A DNA stretch of 64,000 nt from contig NZ_SJSA01000002.1 of the NCBI RefSeq assembly GCF_004766125.1, positions 930,001-994,000 of the forward strand. The letters are read 5' to 3'. The DNA comes from Duncaniella freteri. Its GTDB lineage: Bacteria; Bacteroidota; Bacteroidia; Bacteroidales; Muribaculaceae. Under the pieces are notes generated by a model. That model did no database searches and had not been told where the DNA came from. It saw only the letters and a list, made by a program, of their open reading frames with translations. Positions 33,895 to 42,412 of the stretch are shown piece after piece. The position numbers were made by a program, and so were the translations under genes. The first letter of the stretch is position 1, and each line of letters opens with the position of its first letter.

Positions 33895-34880
33895 TAAGAC
33901 CGGCGGGCGATATTTTGCTTATGGCATGGAGTTCTCTATAAACGGTATCAAGGAGGAATGGCTCTATGAGATCAACAGTCGCAGCGACAAACTGATATTC
34001 ACACGAAAATCCAATCAGGATGGAAACGTGTTTGAGTTCGCCGACATTCATGGCGATTCATCAGTAGCCCAGTTCGTGAAATTCCTTGGTGAAGGCACCC
34101 CTGCAAAAAAGAGTTTCCTTTCGGAATACATCGAGCGTAATGGAAAGGGAATGTGCGCGATAAAGACTGCCTATTCCTGGTTTGCCTCCGGGCTGCGCAT
34201 AATATTCCCCGGCACACGGTTCCGTGGCATATCGTTCAATGCCGAGCAGGATGAGAATTTCCATGAAGCCACACGTCGCCTTCTCCAGTATTTCAACACT
34301 GGAATAATAGATATTCGGCGTTTCCCTGTCCGGTCAAAAGAGGAGACCAACCTACCCGACCGTCTGCTCGACAAAATCATTAGCAGCTCAACTCCGGGAC
34401 GTACGGCTTTGGTGGCGGCTCCTGAAAGTAACGAGTGCTTCTTCTTTGATTTCAAAGAGGACGGCACATACACCATATACAAGCAGAAGGCGGTACATCG
34501 TAATGATGCTGACGACGAGGTAGTTTTTGAAATGGACGAGGAATCCGACGGTTCAATCAGGCTTCTTGATTTCATCCCCATGCTTATCGACTTGGGACAA
34601 AGTGAAGTGGACTATATGATTGATGAGCTTGACCGCAGTACGCACCCCCTGTTGTCGCAAAAACTTATAGAGTGCTATCTCCACGAACTTTCGCTCCGAT
34701 GAGGTCTGGTTTGTAGAGAAAGACAAGGACGGGGCATCCCGCCTTGTGTCTCTTGCAGAGTATAAGCCCAGCGAGAATGTGCAGAAAGGATATTTGCAGG
34801 GGAGATATAGTGCCATACCGTTCTTCGCCCCGATCGAAACCCTAAATAAGAAATCTGTTGCTCAATCAAAATAAAATCAT

Positions 34881-34916
34881 TATTTTTGCAACAGCGGTTA
34901 CAGTAACAGCCGTTAC
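34881..34916 (+). promoter_or_regulatory. -7 box and symmetric element of the DUF234-type ATPase gene
   Basis: TATTTTTG (34881-34888) overlaps the start of GCAAC-N4-GTTAC-A-GTAAC-N4-GTTAC (34888-34916). The ATG is at 34923, so the element spans the predicted 5' untranslated region and could act as operator or RNA hairpin. Confidence 0.6.
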
Positions 34917-34922
34917 TATAAT

Positions 34923-36236
34923 ATGAAATTCTACGACAGAGAGATAGAAACTGAAACATTGAGGCGTATAGAGACGACATCAAAGGAACACGCCCAGATG
35001 ACCGTAATAACCGGACGAAGACGTATCGGAAAGACAACGCTTATAAAACACGCCTACGAAGGCAAAGAGATGATATATTTCTTTGTGGCGCGTAAGAGCG
35101 AGGCGTTGTTGTGTCAGGAACTCTCCGATACGATGCGTGATGTGCTTGGCGAGGATTTGGGCGACTTTTCAAGTATGGCCCGATTGTTCGCGTCTATCAT
35201 GCAGATTGCCAAGCGTCGGCATTTCACACTCGTTTTTGACGAGTTTCAGAATTTCAAATATGTCAACGAGGCATTTTTCAGCGAGATGCAGAATATCTGG
35301 GACAGCAACAAGAATGATGCACGGATAAATCTCGTGATATGTGGTTCGCTTTATTCAATGATGACCAAGATATTCGATGATAAAAAGGAACCACTTTATG
35401 GCAGGGCAACCTCACGCATCCGTCTTCGTGAATTTCCACTTTCAACACTTCGTGAGATAATGCGGGACAATAATCCCGATTACACTCCCGATGACCTGCT
35501 TGCAATGTATATGATTACGGGCGGAGTTGCAAAATATGTGGAACAGCTCCATATGCAGAAGGCATTCACAAAAGAGAAGATAATAGAATCCGTACTGTCA
35601 TTCGGCTCCTACTTCATTGACGAGGGAAAGGAGCTGCTCTCCGATGAGTTCGGCAAAGACTATGGTAATTACTTTTCCATTCTGTCTGCAATCGCCGGAG
35701 GCTTCAATGAACGCGGAGAAATCAAATCCTATACCGGCGTGGAAGCGGGAGGCTATCTCGACAAGCTGGAGAATACCTACGATCTTGTGTATCGTTACCG
35801 ACCTTATCTCGCAAGTGAGAACAGTCGCAATGTAAAATACGGTATCAAGGACAACTTCCTCAATTTCTGGTTCAGATTCATATATAAATACCGGAGTGCA
35901 GTGGAGATTGGAAATCTTGCCTATGTAAAGGAAAAGGTGCTTGCCGACTATTCGACCTTCTCGGGCTGGATTCTTGAACGCTATTTCAGGCAGATGTACC
36001 GTGAGACAGGTCTCTATAATATTGTGACAAACTATTGGGAGAAAGACGGCAGCAATGAGATTGACCTTATCGCTGTCAACGAGGCTGACCGTGAGATTGT
36101 AATCGGTGAAGTCAAGCGTAATCCACGACGTATCGACCTGCATGGTTTGGAACAAAAATCGCAGAATATCGTGTCAAAGCGCAAAGGCTGGCACATCGAA
36201 TATGCTGCCCTGTCTCTTGAAGACATGGGACACTGA
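34923..36236 (+). CDS. ATPase of the archaeal-type STAND/DUF234 group, 437 aa
   Basis: An N-terminal AAA-like ATPase (Walker A TGRRRIGKTTLIKHA, Walker B FTLVFDEFQNF, sensor VICGSLYSMM) is followed by a winged-helix part and a C-terminal DUF234 domain with NEIDLIAVNEADREIVIGEV and K, the E-x-D-x(n)-E-x-K layout of a PD-(D/E)XK nuclease. Such fusions are common, mobile and of unknown function, probably defence or element maintenance. Intact; lies between the broken AbiLi-like gene and the HD-domain gene. Confidence 0.85.
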   Translation: MKFYDREIETETLRRIETTSKEHAQMTVITGRRRIGKTTLIKHAYEGKEMIYFFVARKSEALLCQELSDTMRDVLGEDLGDFSSMARLFASIMQIAKRRHFTLVFDEFQNFKYVNEAFFSEMQNIWDSNKNDARINLVICGSLYSMMTKIFDDKKEPLYGRATSRIRLREFPLSTLREIMRDNNPDYTPDDLLAMYMITGGVAKYVEQLHMQKAFTKEKIIESVLSFGSYFIDEGKELLSDEFGKDYGNYFSILSAIAGGFNERGEIKSYTGVEAGGYLDKLENTYDLVYRYRPYLASENSRNVKYGIKDNFLNFWFRFIYKYRSAVEIGNLAYVKEKVLADYSTFSGWILERYFRQMYRETGLYNIVTNYWEKDGSNEIDLIAVNEADREIVIGEVKRNPRRIDLHGLEQKSQNIVSKRKGWHIEYAALSLEDMGH

Positions 36237-36278
36237 TAGCAGCAGTATCTAAATCTCAAAACCGAAACAACAGAGTAC

Positions 36279-37076
36279 ATGGGACATTATTGCTGGAAGT
36301 GCGGTCAATATCTCGCCAATGAGAAATTTTCGGGCAAAGGTCACGCTCGACATATCTGCAAGATGTGTATGGCGGAGGAACGTGCCCACCGCCGTCAGAT
36401 ACTGAAAGAAAAGCGGGAGCGTGGCGAAATTCCCGAACTGAAATTGAAGCCGGTGTCGCAGGAGGTCATAGACTATGTTGAGAATGAGATAATCCCCCGC
36501 TATGCCGCCTTCGACAAGGCACATCAGGAGAGCCATGTCCTCATGGTCATTGAACAGAGCATAAAACTCGCCGAACATACACCGGCTATGAATTCCGATA
36601 TGGTCTATATCATAGCGGCGTTTCATGACCACGGTCTTATCAATGGCAGGGAAAATCATCACAAGGACTCCTGCACGATACTCGAAGCGGACGAGTTTGT
36701 GAAGTCGCACTTCACCCGCAAGCAGATTGTGACTATGGGTCGTGCCGTTGAAGACCACCGTGCATCGAATCAGAAGAAGCCCCGCAACGGTTACGGAATG
36801 ATTGTTGCCGAAGCCGACCGCTTCATCGAGGCAGACACGATAATCCGAAGAACCATTCAATACGGTCTTGCAAATTATCCCCAACTCAACCGAGCCGGAC
36901 ACTATCAACGGACAATCGAACACCTCAACGAGAAGTACGGACCGAAGGGTTATCTGAAAGTATGGGTACCGTGGAGCGACAACGCAAAGAACCTGAAAAA
37001 GCTCCATGTCCTGCTCACCGACAAGAAGAGACTTGAAGAGATTTTCAACCGCATTTTCGATGAAGAAAACGAGTAG
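36279..37076 (+). CDS. HD-domain protein with N-terminal zinc ribbon, 265 aa
   Basis: The N-terminus holds C-x2-C and C-x2-C pairs (YCWKCGQYL, ICKMCMAEE). An HD phosphohydrolase-like domain follows: H84 in AHQESHVLMV, HD in IIAAFHDHGLING, then ENHHKDS and VEDHRAS. The protein likely hydrolyses a nucleotide or similar phosphate ester; substrate unknown. It begins 42 bases after the DUF234-type ATPase and may be cotranscribed. Confidence 0.8.
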   Translation: MGHYCWKCGQYLANEKFSGKGHARHICKMCMAEERAHRRQILKEKRERGEIPELKLKPVSQEVIDYVENEIIPRYAAFDKAHQESHVLMVIEQSIKLAEHTPAMNSDMVYIIAAFHDHGLINGRENHHKDSCTILEADEFVKSHFTRKQIVTMGRAVEDHRASNQKKPRNGYGMIVAEADRFIEADTIIRRTIQYGLANYPQLNRAGHYQRTIEHLNEKYGPKGYLKVWVPWSDNAKNLKKLHVLLTDKKRLEEIFNRIFDEENE

Positions 37077-37385
37077 ATACAGGCCTCCCCGGAGGTCTGT
37101 CTTCATACCCGGTTTCACTATCCGATACACTTGCCCGACCCGGTCGAATCATTCAGTCTCCGACATCCTCAGCCGCATCTTCTTCACTTTCTGATGCAGG
37201 AAAGTAACAGACATACTCCAATATCCGCTAAACTACTAATATTCAAGCCATCATAGCCATTGCAGCCCAATGATTGAGACTTCTGTCAGGCTTACTTTTT
37301 GCGGTACAAATTCGGTGGCTGAAAAATTTACAGTTACTTAAAATTATGTTCTCGTATTTTAACACTCTATGTCGTGGAAAATCAT
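37077..37385. other. Gap after the HD-domain gene
   Basis: No gene recognised. A GC-rich inverted repeat just past the stop (CAGGCCTCCCCGGAGGTCTG at 37080-37099) may terminate the upstream unit. The rest is AT-rich. Confidence 0.35.
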
Positions 37386-37393
37386 TAACTTTG
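37386..37393 (+). promoter_or_regulatory. -7 box of the integrase-module leader
   Basis: TAACTTTG, with no clear -33 TTTG. It lies about 405 bases ahead of the ATG at 37800, leaving a long leader. Confidence 0.4.
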
Positions 37394-37398
37394 CACTT

Positions 37399-37662
37399 GT
37401 GCAAAATGTACGAAAGAGAGGTCTGTTTCCTTAGATGAAGTCAGCTGGGAAACCCCAAATCATCAAAAATCAGAAGTGAGACCGACCCTTGTATAATAAA
37501 AGCTAAAGTAGCACGCTATCAATACTATAAGGATAGTGCATCGGCAAGTAATCAGTTGATTATCAATGCTTTATATTGACAGTAATTGACTATTACTGAA
37601 CGATAGAACTTAAATCTTACAAGAACGCCTAATGCTGATAACTGTCAGTATTAGGCGTTTTT
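37399..37662 (+). ncRNA. Candidate leader or small RNA ending in an intrinsic terminator
   Basis: Between the -7 box at 37386 and a strong terminator at 37624-37662 there is no good ORF (longest start MKSAGKPQIIKNQK, 14 codons). A further hairpin CAGTAAT-TGACT-ATTACTG lies at about 37580-37600. A transcript of about 265 bases is predicted, either a stand-alone RNA or an attenuated leader of the regulator gene. Confidence 0.35.
37624..37662 (+). terminator. Intrinsic terminator inside the leader
   Basis: Fifteen-base stem (37624-37638 with 37645-37659, one G-T pair), loop TAACTG, then TTTTT. It is upstream of the regulator gene it would otherwise feed. Confidence 0.7.
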
Positions 37663-37671
37663 ATGCACAAT

Positions 37672-37693
37672 TTTGTACGGATTTTGTACGACA
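37672..37693 (+). repeat. Tandem pair of ATTTTGTACGR
   Basis: Two adjacent 11-base copies (37672-37682, 37683-37693) ahead of the integrase-module genes; possible binding sites of the regulator or integrase. Confidence 0.4.
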
Positions 37694-37799
37694 GCGACTC
37701 ATTTCACCACAAGCGTCAGCAAGGTGGTGGAGAAAGTTGACAATAGTTGTCAATGGTTTACGAACATTTACAAACAACGGAGAAATCTCCACAAATGAA

Positions 37800-38693
37800 A
37801 TGAGTAGCAACATTAGAATTGAGAAAATTTGCGAGTGGTGTGGCAAACAATTCACCGCTCAGACTACCGTCACTCGCTTCTGCTCGAAGCGATGTGCGGA
37901 GCACTCCTATAAGGAGCGAATGAGACAGCAGAAGATTCAACTGGCAAACTCAACTGTGCCAGCAACGACATCTGCTATTAAGGAGAAAGATTATCTGACA
38001 GTCGCGGAAACAGCGAAAGTGTTGGACATGACTCGACAGGGTATTTATAAACTGATTTATCGTGGCGATCTTGTTGCAGCCAAACTTAGTTCTCGCCTGA
38101 CACTTATCAAACGTGAGAGTATAGACAAAATGCTTGATGGTTCTCCATATACAAAAAGAGAAACCAATGAAAAGAAAACTATAAATGAGTTCTATACCCG
38201 TGCAGAAATACGAGAGAAGTTCGGAGTGAAGGATTCGTGGATATACAAGGTTGTTGCCGAGAACAATGTGCCGAAGACAATTCTTCGTGGCAAGGCTTAT
38301 TTCAGCAAGAACCATATCGACCGGCTTTTCTCGGCGAGAAAGGAGAATCCTGAAATTACGGAGTGGTATTCGGTGGAGGATATTCAGTCACAGTATGGCA
38401 TGACTCTCTCTGCGATTTATTCGCTGGTGTCGAAAATCGGGATACCGAAGCGCAAAGAGGGTTCAAAGGTCTACTATTCCAAATATCACTTTGATGTCGC
38501 TAAAGGTGCCAAGTCAGCCGAGGATATCGAGTTTATTTCGGTGGCAGATGCTATGGAGAAATACTCGCTTACACGAGACCAACTGTATCACTACGTCAAA
38601 ACATACAAGATAATCAAGCTCCGCTGTGGCAAGCATGTCAAACTGAATGCCAAAGAGTTAGCCGAGTTATTCAACCCCAAGATTGAGTTATAA
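37800..38693 (+). CDS. Multi-HTH excisionase-like regulator, 297 aa
   Basis: After a C-x2-C zinc-ribbon-like start (CEWCGKQF, FCSKRCAEH) come four repeated HTH_17/MerR-like units: YLTVAETAKVLDMTRQGIYK, FYTRAEIREKFGVKDSWIYK, WYSVEDIQSQYGMTLSAIYS and FISVADAMEKYSLTRDQLYH. This is the type of DNA-binding protein that sits beside integrases of Bacteroidetes mobile elements. ATG 37800 is chosen because the zinc ribbon starts there; the frame extends to 37632 across the terminator. Confidence 0.8.
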   Translation: MSSNIRIEKICEWCGKQFTAQTTVTRFCSKRCAEHSYKERMRQQKIQLANSTVPATTSAIKEKDYLTVAETAKVLDMTRQGIYKLIYRGDLVAAKLSSRLTLIKRESIDKMLDGSPYTKRETNEKKTINEFYTRAEIREKFGVKDSWIYKVVAENNVPKTILRGKAYFSKNHIDRLFSARKENPEITEWYSVEDIQSQYGMTLSAIYSLVSKIGIPKRKEGSKVYYSKYHFDVAKGAKSAEDIEFISVADAMEKYSLTRDQLYHYVKTYKIIKLRCGKHVKLNAKELAELFNPKIEL

Positions 38694-38762
38694 TCCGGTG
38701 ATTTTTATCACCGGGCAACCACCTCTTTCCCTTACTCATTATAAATCTAAAAATCAAGAAAT

Positions 38763-39869
38763 ATGGAATCAGCAACAATCACCAAAGTGACCCTCCGAAA
38801 AGAAAAACTCCGCAGCGGTAAACTGTCGCTCTACCTCGACTACTACCCACCAATCTGGAATCCGCACATCAAAAAGATGTCGCGCCGGGAGTTTCTCGGT
38901 CTTTATCTCATCGGTAATCCCAAAGACAAGTTCGAGCTTGACTACAACGAGGAGATTATGCTCAAAGCCCGTGGCATCCGTGCCACCCGTGAACTGGCAA
39001 TCATCAATGAGGAGTTCGGGTTCCTCGACCGCACCAAGAAACAGGCGGACTTCGTTGAATACTTCAAGTGCAAGACCAAAGAGAAATATCAGAAATGGGA
39101 AATCGTCTACAAGCACTTCAAGGACTTCTGCAATGGCAGATGTCTGATGAAGGACGTGACCATCGGCTTGTGCAACGACTTCCGCACATACATTCTTAAA
39201 ATCCGTGTGAAGCAAACTGGCAACATAATCTCTCGCAATTCCGCTGCCGGATACTGGTCCACCTTCCGAGCATTGTTAAAACTGGCATACAAGGAAGGCT
39301 GGCTCCGAGAAAATGTCAATGACTATCTCGAACGCATCGACTGGGAAGAACCGAAAATCAACTATCTCGAAATCGAGGAGGTTAAAAAACTTGTTGCCAC
39401 CCCATGCAAAGTTGAGGTACTGAAAAGAGCTTCTCTCTTTGCCTGTATGACCGGACTACGCATCAGCGACATACTCCAACTTCGTTGGGAGAACATCGAA
39501 CTATCACCCGATGGCGGTTATTGTATGCGTATCCGCACACAGAAGACCAAGACTCAGGCTACATTGCCATTGAGCGATGAAGCCCTGTCTTATTGCGGCG
39601 AACGAGGTCGAGGTATGGTATTCAAAGGACTGAGCCGCGCCCATACCCGTGAGGCGTTCAAGAAATGGCTCAAAGATGCCGGTATCAAGAAGAAAATCAC
39701 CTTTCACGGACTCCGCCACACATACGCCACACTCCTGATTACCAACGGCACTGACATCTACACTGTCAGCAAAATGCTTACGCATAAAAACGTGGCCACG
39801 ACTCAGATCTACGCCGAAGTCGTGAACCAAAAGAAGCGCGATGCCGCTAATTCCATCTCGCTGAAATAA
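38763..39869 (+). CDS. Tyrosine recombinase (integrase), 368 aa
   Basis: Full catalytic set: R233 in CMTGLRISD, H315 and R318 in HGLRHTYA, H341 in LTHKN and Y350 in TTQIYAEV. The N-terminal SAM-like core-binding domain (KWEIVYKHFKDFC) and an arm-binding N-terminus are present, as in integrases of Bacteroidetes integrative elements. It follows the HTH regulator by 69 bases and is followed by tandem repeats. Confidence 0.92.
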   Translation: MESATITKVTLRKEKLRSGKLSLYLDYYPPIWNPHIKKMSRREFLGLYLIGNPKDKFELDYNEEIMLKARGIRATRELAIINEEFGFLDRTKKQADFVEYFKCKTKEKYQKWEIVYKHFKDFCNGRCLMKDVTIGLCNDFRTYILKIRVKQTGNIISRNSAAGYWSTFRALLKLAYKEGWLRENVNDYLERIDWEEPKINYLEIEEVKKLVATPCKVEVLKRASLFACMTGLRISDILQLRWENIELSPDGGYCMRIRTQKTKTQATLPLSDEALSYCGERGRGMVFKGLSRAHTREAFKKWLKDAGIKKKITFHGLRHTYATLLITNGTDIYTVSKMLTHKNVATTQIYAEVVNQKKRDAANSISLK

Positions 39870-39902
39870 CTTCCAAGTGAAACATCCCAAATATTAAAAG
39901 CG

Positions 39903-39943
39903 AATCACCCCAAAAACACCAAATAAATCACCCCAAAAACACC
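39903..39943 (+). repeat. Two direct copies of an 18-base repeat after the integrase
   Basis: AATCACCCCAAAAACACC at 39903-39920 and 39926-39943, 23 bases apart. The location just past int suggests arm-type integrase sites. No attachment core was identified. Confidence 0.6.
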
Positions 39944-40013
39944 GATTTGTTTGGAATCATCATAATCTGTGATGCCATCAACTCAATCTCTCTGAAATAA
40001 ATACATGAATAAT

Positions 40014-40044
40014 TTTGCCAAAGTAAACTTTTTAGTTAACTTTG
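40014..40044 (+). promoter_or_regulatory. Promoter of the XRE gene
   Basis: TTTG (40014-40017), 19 bases, TAACTTTG (40037-40044). A tiny reading frame ATG GCA AAT TAA (40062-40073) lies between it and the gene. Confidence 0.65.
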
Positions 40045-40078
40045 CGGTTACATAATAAGATATGGCAAATTAAAGAAA

Positions 40079-40390
40079 ATGAATAAAGCAAAAAATGAAG
40101 CCATCATGAACGCGCGTACATTCGACGAGCTTCTTGATGCAGAATACGGCAAGTTCGGGACACCGGAGCGTGAACAATTTGATGCCGACGCAACTGCCTT
40201 TTGTCTGGCTGAGACGCTTAAAGCAGAACGTCTTAAAGCGGGGCTGACACAAGAACAGCTTGCAGAGCGTATCGGCACAAAGAAAACCTACATATCCCGT
40301 CTGGAAAACGGAAAAGCCGATGTTCAGCTCAATACCCTCTTCCGAATCTTCGAGGGCCTCGGACGACGTGTGTCCTTGACAATTTTGTGA
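40079..40390 (+). CDS. XRE-family HTH protein, orphan HigA-like antitoxin, 103 aa
   Basis: An N-terminal extension (ARTFDELLDAEYGKFGTPER) is followed by the HTH (GLTQEQLAERIGTKKTYISR, LENGKADVQL), as in HigA-type antitoxins that follow RelE/HigB toxins. No toxin gene precedes it; only the promoter and a 3-codon frame do. It may be an orphan regulator or the survivor of a deleted pair. Confidence 0.8.
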   Translation: MNKAKNEAIMNARTFDELLDAEYGKFGTPEREQFDADATAFCLAETLKAERLKAGLTQEQLAERIGTKKTYISRLENGKADVQLNTLFRIFEGLGRRVSLTIL

Positions 40391-40444
40391 ATAATCCCAA
40401 TGCACGAGCCGAAAGAACAATCATATTTAATTATGGATACTCTT

Positions 40445-40476
40445 GTAAAAACTTGCCGATATCAGCAAGTTTTTAC
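40445..40476 (+). terminator. Terminator of the XRE gene
   Basis: Perfect 12-base arms GTAAAAACTTGC and GCAAGTTTTTAC with loop CGATATCA, 54 bases past the stop. The T-rich arm acts as the run of U. Confidence 0.55.
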
Positions 40477-40612
40477 CGTGTTAGACTCAACTTTGATAAA
40501 AGTTTTGCCGATAAACAGACTCTATTCGGTTTATATATGGCTTTTTTGCCACAATTATAATGTATAACATTTATTAGCATTAGTGCGCCTTATTATTGCC
40601 CATGTTTGATAT

Positions 40613-40620
40613 TAAATTTG
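40613..40620 (+). promoter_or_regulatory. -7 box of the DUF1848 gene
   Basis: TAAATTTG, 4 bases ahead of the ATG at 40625, so the leader would be very short or absent. No -33 TTTG was found. Confidence 0.45.
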
Positions 40621-40624
40621 CACC

Positions 40625-41569
40625 ATGAAAAACGAAAAGCAAAAACTTACATTAGATGACGGCAATATTGTCGATGCTCAGACTCCGCTGATTGTTTCAG
40701 CAAGTCGAGCCACCGATATTCCAGCGTTCTACAGTAACTGGTTTTTCAATCGTCTCGGCAAAGGGCATGTAAGATGGCGTAACCCCTACAATGGCAAGGA
40801 TTCATACGTTTCTTTTGACAATACCAAATTTATCGTATTCTGGTCGAAGAATCCTGCGCCGCTATTTCCGTTCCTGCCAATCTTGAAACAAAAAGGGATT
40901 GGTTGTTACGTCCAATATACACTTAATGACTACGAGGCCGAGGGATTAGAGCCGAGTGTTCCACCTTTGCACGGGCGAATTGAAACATTCAAACGTCTGG
41001 TTGATGAATTGGGCTTAGGTTCAGTCGTTTGGCGATTCGACCCGTTGATTCTGACAGACAGAATTTCGGCAGAGGATTTATTGCATAAAATCAGCAATAT
41101 AGCAGGCGAATTACGCGGATGTGTCGAGAAACTGGTGTTTAGTTTTGCTGATATATCCTCGTATCGCAAAGTCGGTCGGAATCTTTCCGATGCAGGGATA
41201 AACTATCATGAGTGGTCGGAGGACGAAATGGTTGAATTTTCACGCAGACTGGCAGATATGAAGCTCGGTCTCGAACTTGCTACCTGCGCTGAAAAAGTAG
41301 ATCTGTCAGAATTTGGAATCAGTCACAACCGCTGCATAGACCCGGAGCTGATATGCCGATTATCGCCGGAATTAGAACCTTTGATACGCAATTCTAAAAC
41401 AGACAAAGGCCAACGCTCACTCTGCGGTTGTATCACATCAAAGGATATTGGGACTTACAATACCTGCCCGCACGGATGCGCATACTGCTACGCTAACACG
41501 TCCCCGGTTTCCGCCCGTCAGAATTACCTTCGGCATCAGCAGAACCCAGACAACGACTCAATTATATGA
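40625..41569 (+). CDS. DUF1848-family protein, 314 aa
   Basis: The family is recognised by VSASRATDIPAFYSNWF, the FWSKNPAPLF segment, VWRFDPLILT and the C-terminal Cys cluster CGCITSKDIGTYNTCPHGCA YCYANTSP (five Cys), which may bind an iron-sulfur cluster. DUF1848 has no established activity; a radical or photolyase-lyase-like chemistry has been suggested only by fold. Its TGA overlaps the ATG of the methyltransferase-like gene (ATGA at 41566), so the two products are made together. Confidence 0.8.
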   Translation: MKNEKQKLTLDDGNIVDAQTPLIVSASRATDIPAFYSNWFFNRLGKGHVRWRNPYNGKDSYVSFDNTKFIVFWSKNPAPLFPFLPILKQKGIGCYVQYTLNDYEAEGLEPSVPPLHGRIETFKRLVDELGLGSVVWRFDPLILTDRISAEDLLHKISNIAGELRGCVEKLVFSFADISSYRKVGRNLSDAGINYHEWSEDEMVEFSRRLADMKLGLELATCAEKVDLSEFGISHNRCIDPELICRLSPELEPLIRNSKTDKGQRSLCGCITSKDIGTYNTCPHGCAYCYANTSPVSARQNYLRHQQNPDNDSII

Positions 41570-42345
41570 AACAGACATCAGCATTTCATTTTATCCCACA
41601 ATTCAATGCCTCTCGATTATCGTTTGACGATGTTGTGGAGTCTGTGAAACAACATATCAACTCACTTTCAGAGAATAAACAAAAGAAGCTGAAAGATGAG
41701 TTGGAAAACGGCCTCGCCAACCTCACGACTAAAGAGCAGCTTGATATGTATATATCATCTTACGGAGAAATACATAGACAAAAGCTTCAGATAGCGTATG
41801 ACCGCATCCCACATAAGGTATGGTCAGAAGGAAGTATCTCTGTCGTTGACTATGGTTGTGGCCAATGTATTGCAGAAATGGTGTTGTCTGACTTTCTTAA
41901 GAACCATTATATTGACAACGATAAAATATCCGATTTCACTGTAATCGAACCAAGTAAAGCTTCACTGACGCTAGGATTACAATATTTGGAGCAGTTCTAT
42001 GAAAACTCTAAAATAACAGCATATAATGTCTCTGCCGGACAATTGACAGAAGACGATATACGTCCGCAATCTGATACGGTAATCCATCTATTCTCGAATG
42101 TTTTAGACATCATTGAGTTTGAACGTCACAACATTGCCAGTATTTTAAATTCAGACATGAGTCACAATCATATTTTAGTATGTGTCAGTCCTTTTTATCA
42201 AGAGAATGGACGAGGCGCACTCATGGATGAGTTTGGCAATATGTTACGTGGCATGAGATGTGAATATAAATTAGAGAAACACACTGATGATTGGAAAAAC
42301 CCATTCAGTTGCCAGGTACGCATATTTGTGAGTGTTTATTATTAA
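41566..42345 (+). CDS. SAM-dependent methyltransferase-like protein, 259 aa
   Basis: A Rossmann-type SAM-binding region is visible: motif I ISVVDYGCGQC near residue 92, an acidic strand end in FTVIEPSKAS, and a motif IV-like stretch TVIHLFSNVLDIIE. No target domain is recognised and the usual catalytic motif is not clear. Coupled by ATGA to the DUF1848 gene. A shared modification of a small molecule, RNA or protein is plausible but unproven. Confidence 0.65.
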   Translation: MKQTSAFHFIPQFNASRLSFDDVVESVKQHINSLSENKQKKLKDELENGLANLTTKEQLDMYISSYGEIHRQKLQIAYDRIPHKVWSEGSISVVDYGCGQCIAEMVLSDFLKNHYIDNDKISDFTVIEPSKASLTLGLQYLEQFYENSKITAYNVSAGQLTEDDIRPQSDTVIHLFSNVLDIIEFERHNIASILNSDMSHNHILVCVSPFYQENGRGALMDEFGNMLRGMRCEYKLEKHTDDWKNPFSCQVRIFVSVYY

Positions 42346-42356
42346 TTTCGTCTGAA

Positions 42357-42410
42357 CAAAACAGTGGGTTAAATTGTCTATAAAGGCGTAAAATTTAATT
42401 CACTGTTTTT
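42357..42410 (+). terminator. Terminator of the DUF1848 unit
   Basis: Long stem (AAACAGTGGGTTAAATT with two mismatches to its partner at about 42391-42408) followed by TTTTTAT. It ends directly ahead of the next ATG at 42413. Confidence 0.6.
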
Positions 42411-42412
42411 AT

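Larger units (their letters stand above)
32724..34874 (+). pseudogene. AbiLi-like AAA ATPase, broken by an IS5-family insertion and a frameshift
   Basis: An AAA_15/AbiLi-type ATPase: N-terminal strand ILRATFENIYSFKEETSISF, Walker A YGANASGKSNVIKA, then after the IS the frame continues MEFSINGIKEEWLYEI and so on to the Walker B and D-loop IDELDRSTHP. Removing the IS (33026-33894) and one TAA joins GAG TTT AAG ACC GGC in frame (IEFK-TGGRYFAYG). A second lesion lies near 34685: the frame ends CYLHELSLR-stop, while another frame continues FRSDEVWFVEKDKDG to TAA 34874; the usual histidine-switch segment (TTH) seems deleted there. Such ATPases occur in phage-defence systems. Confidence 0.85.

Noticed and set aside
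39903..39943. CRISPR-like array after the integrase
   Set aside because: Just two copies with a 5-base gap; no cas genes.
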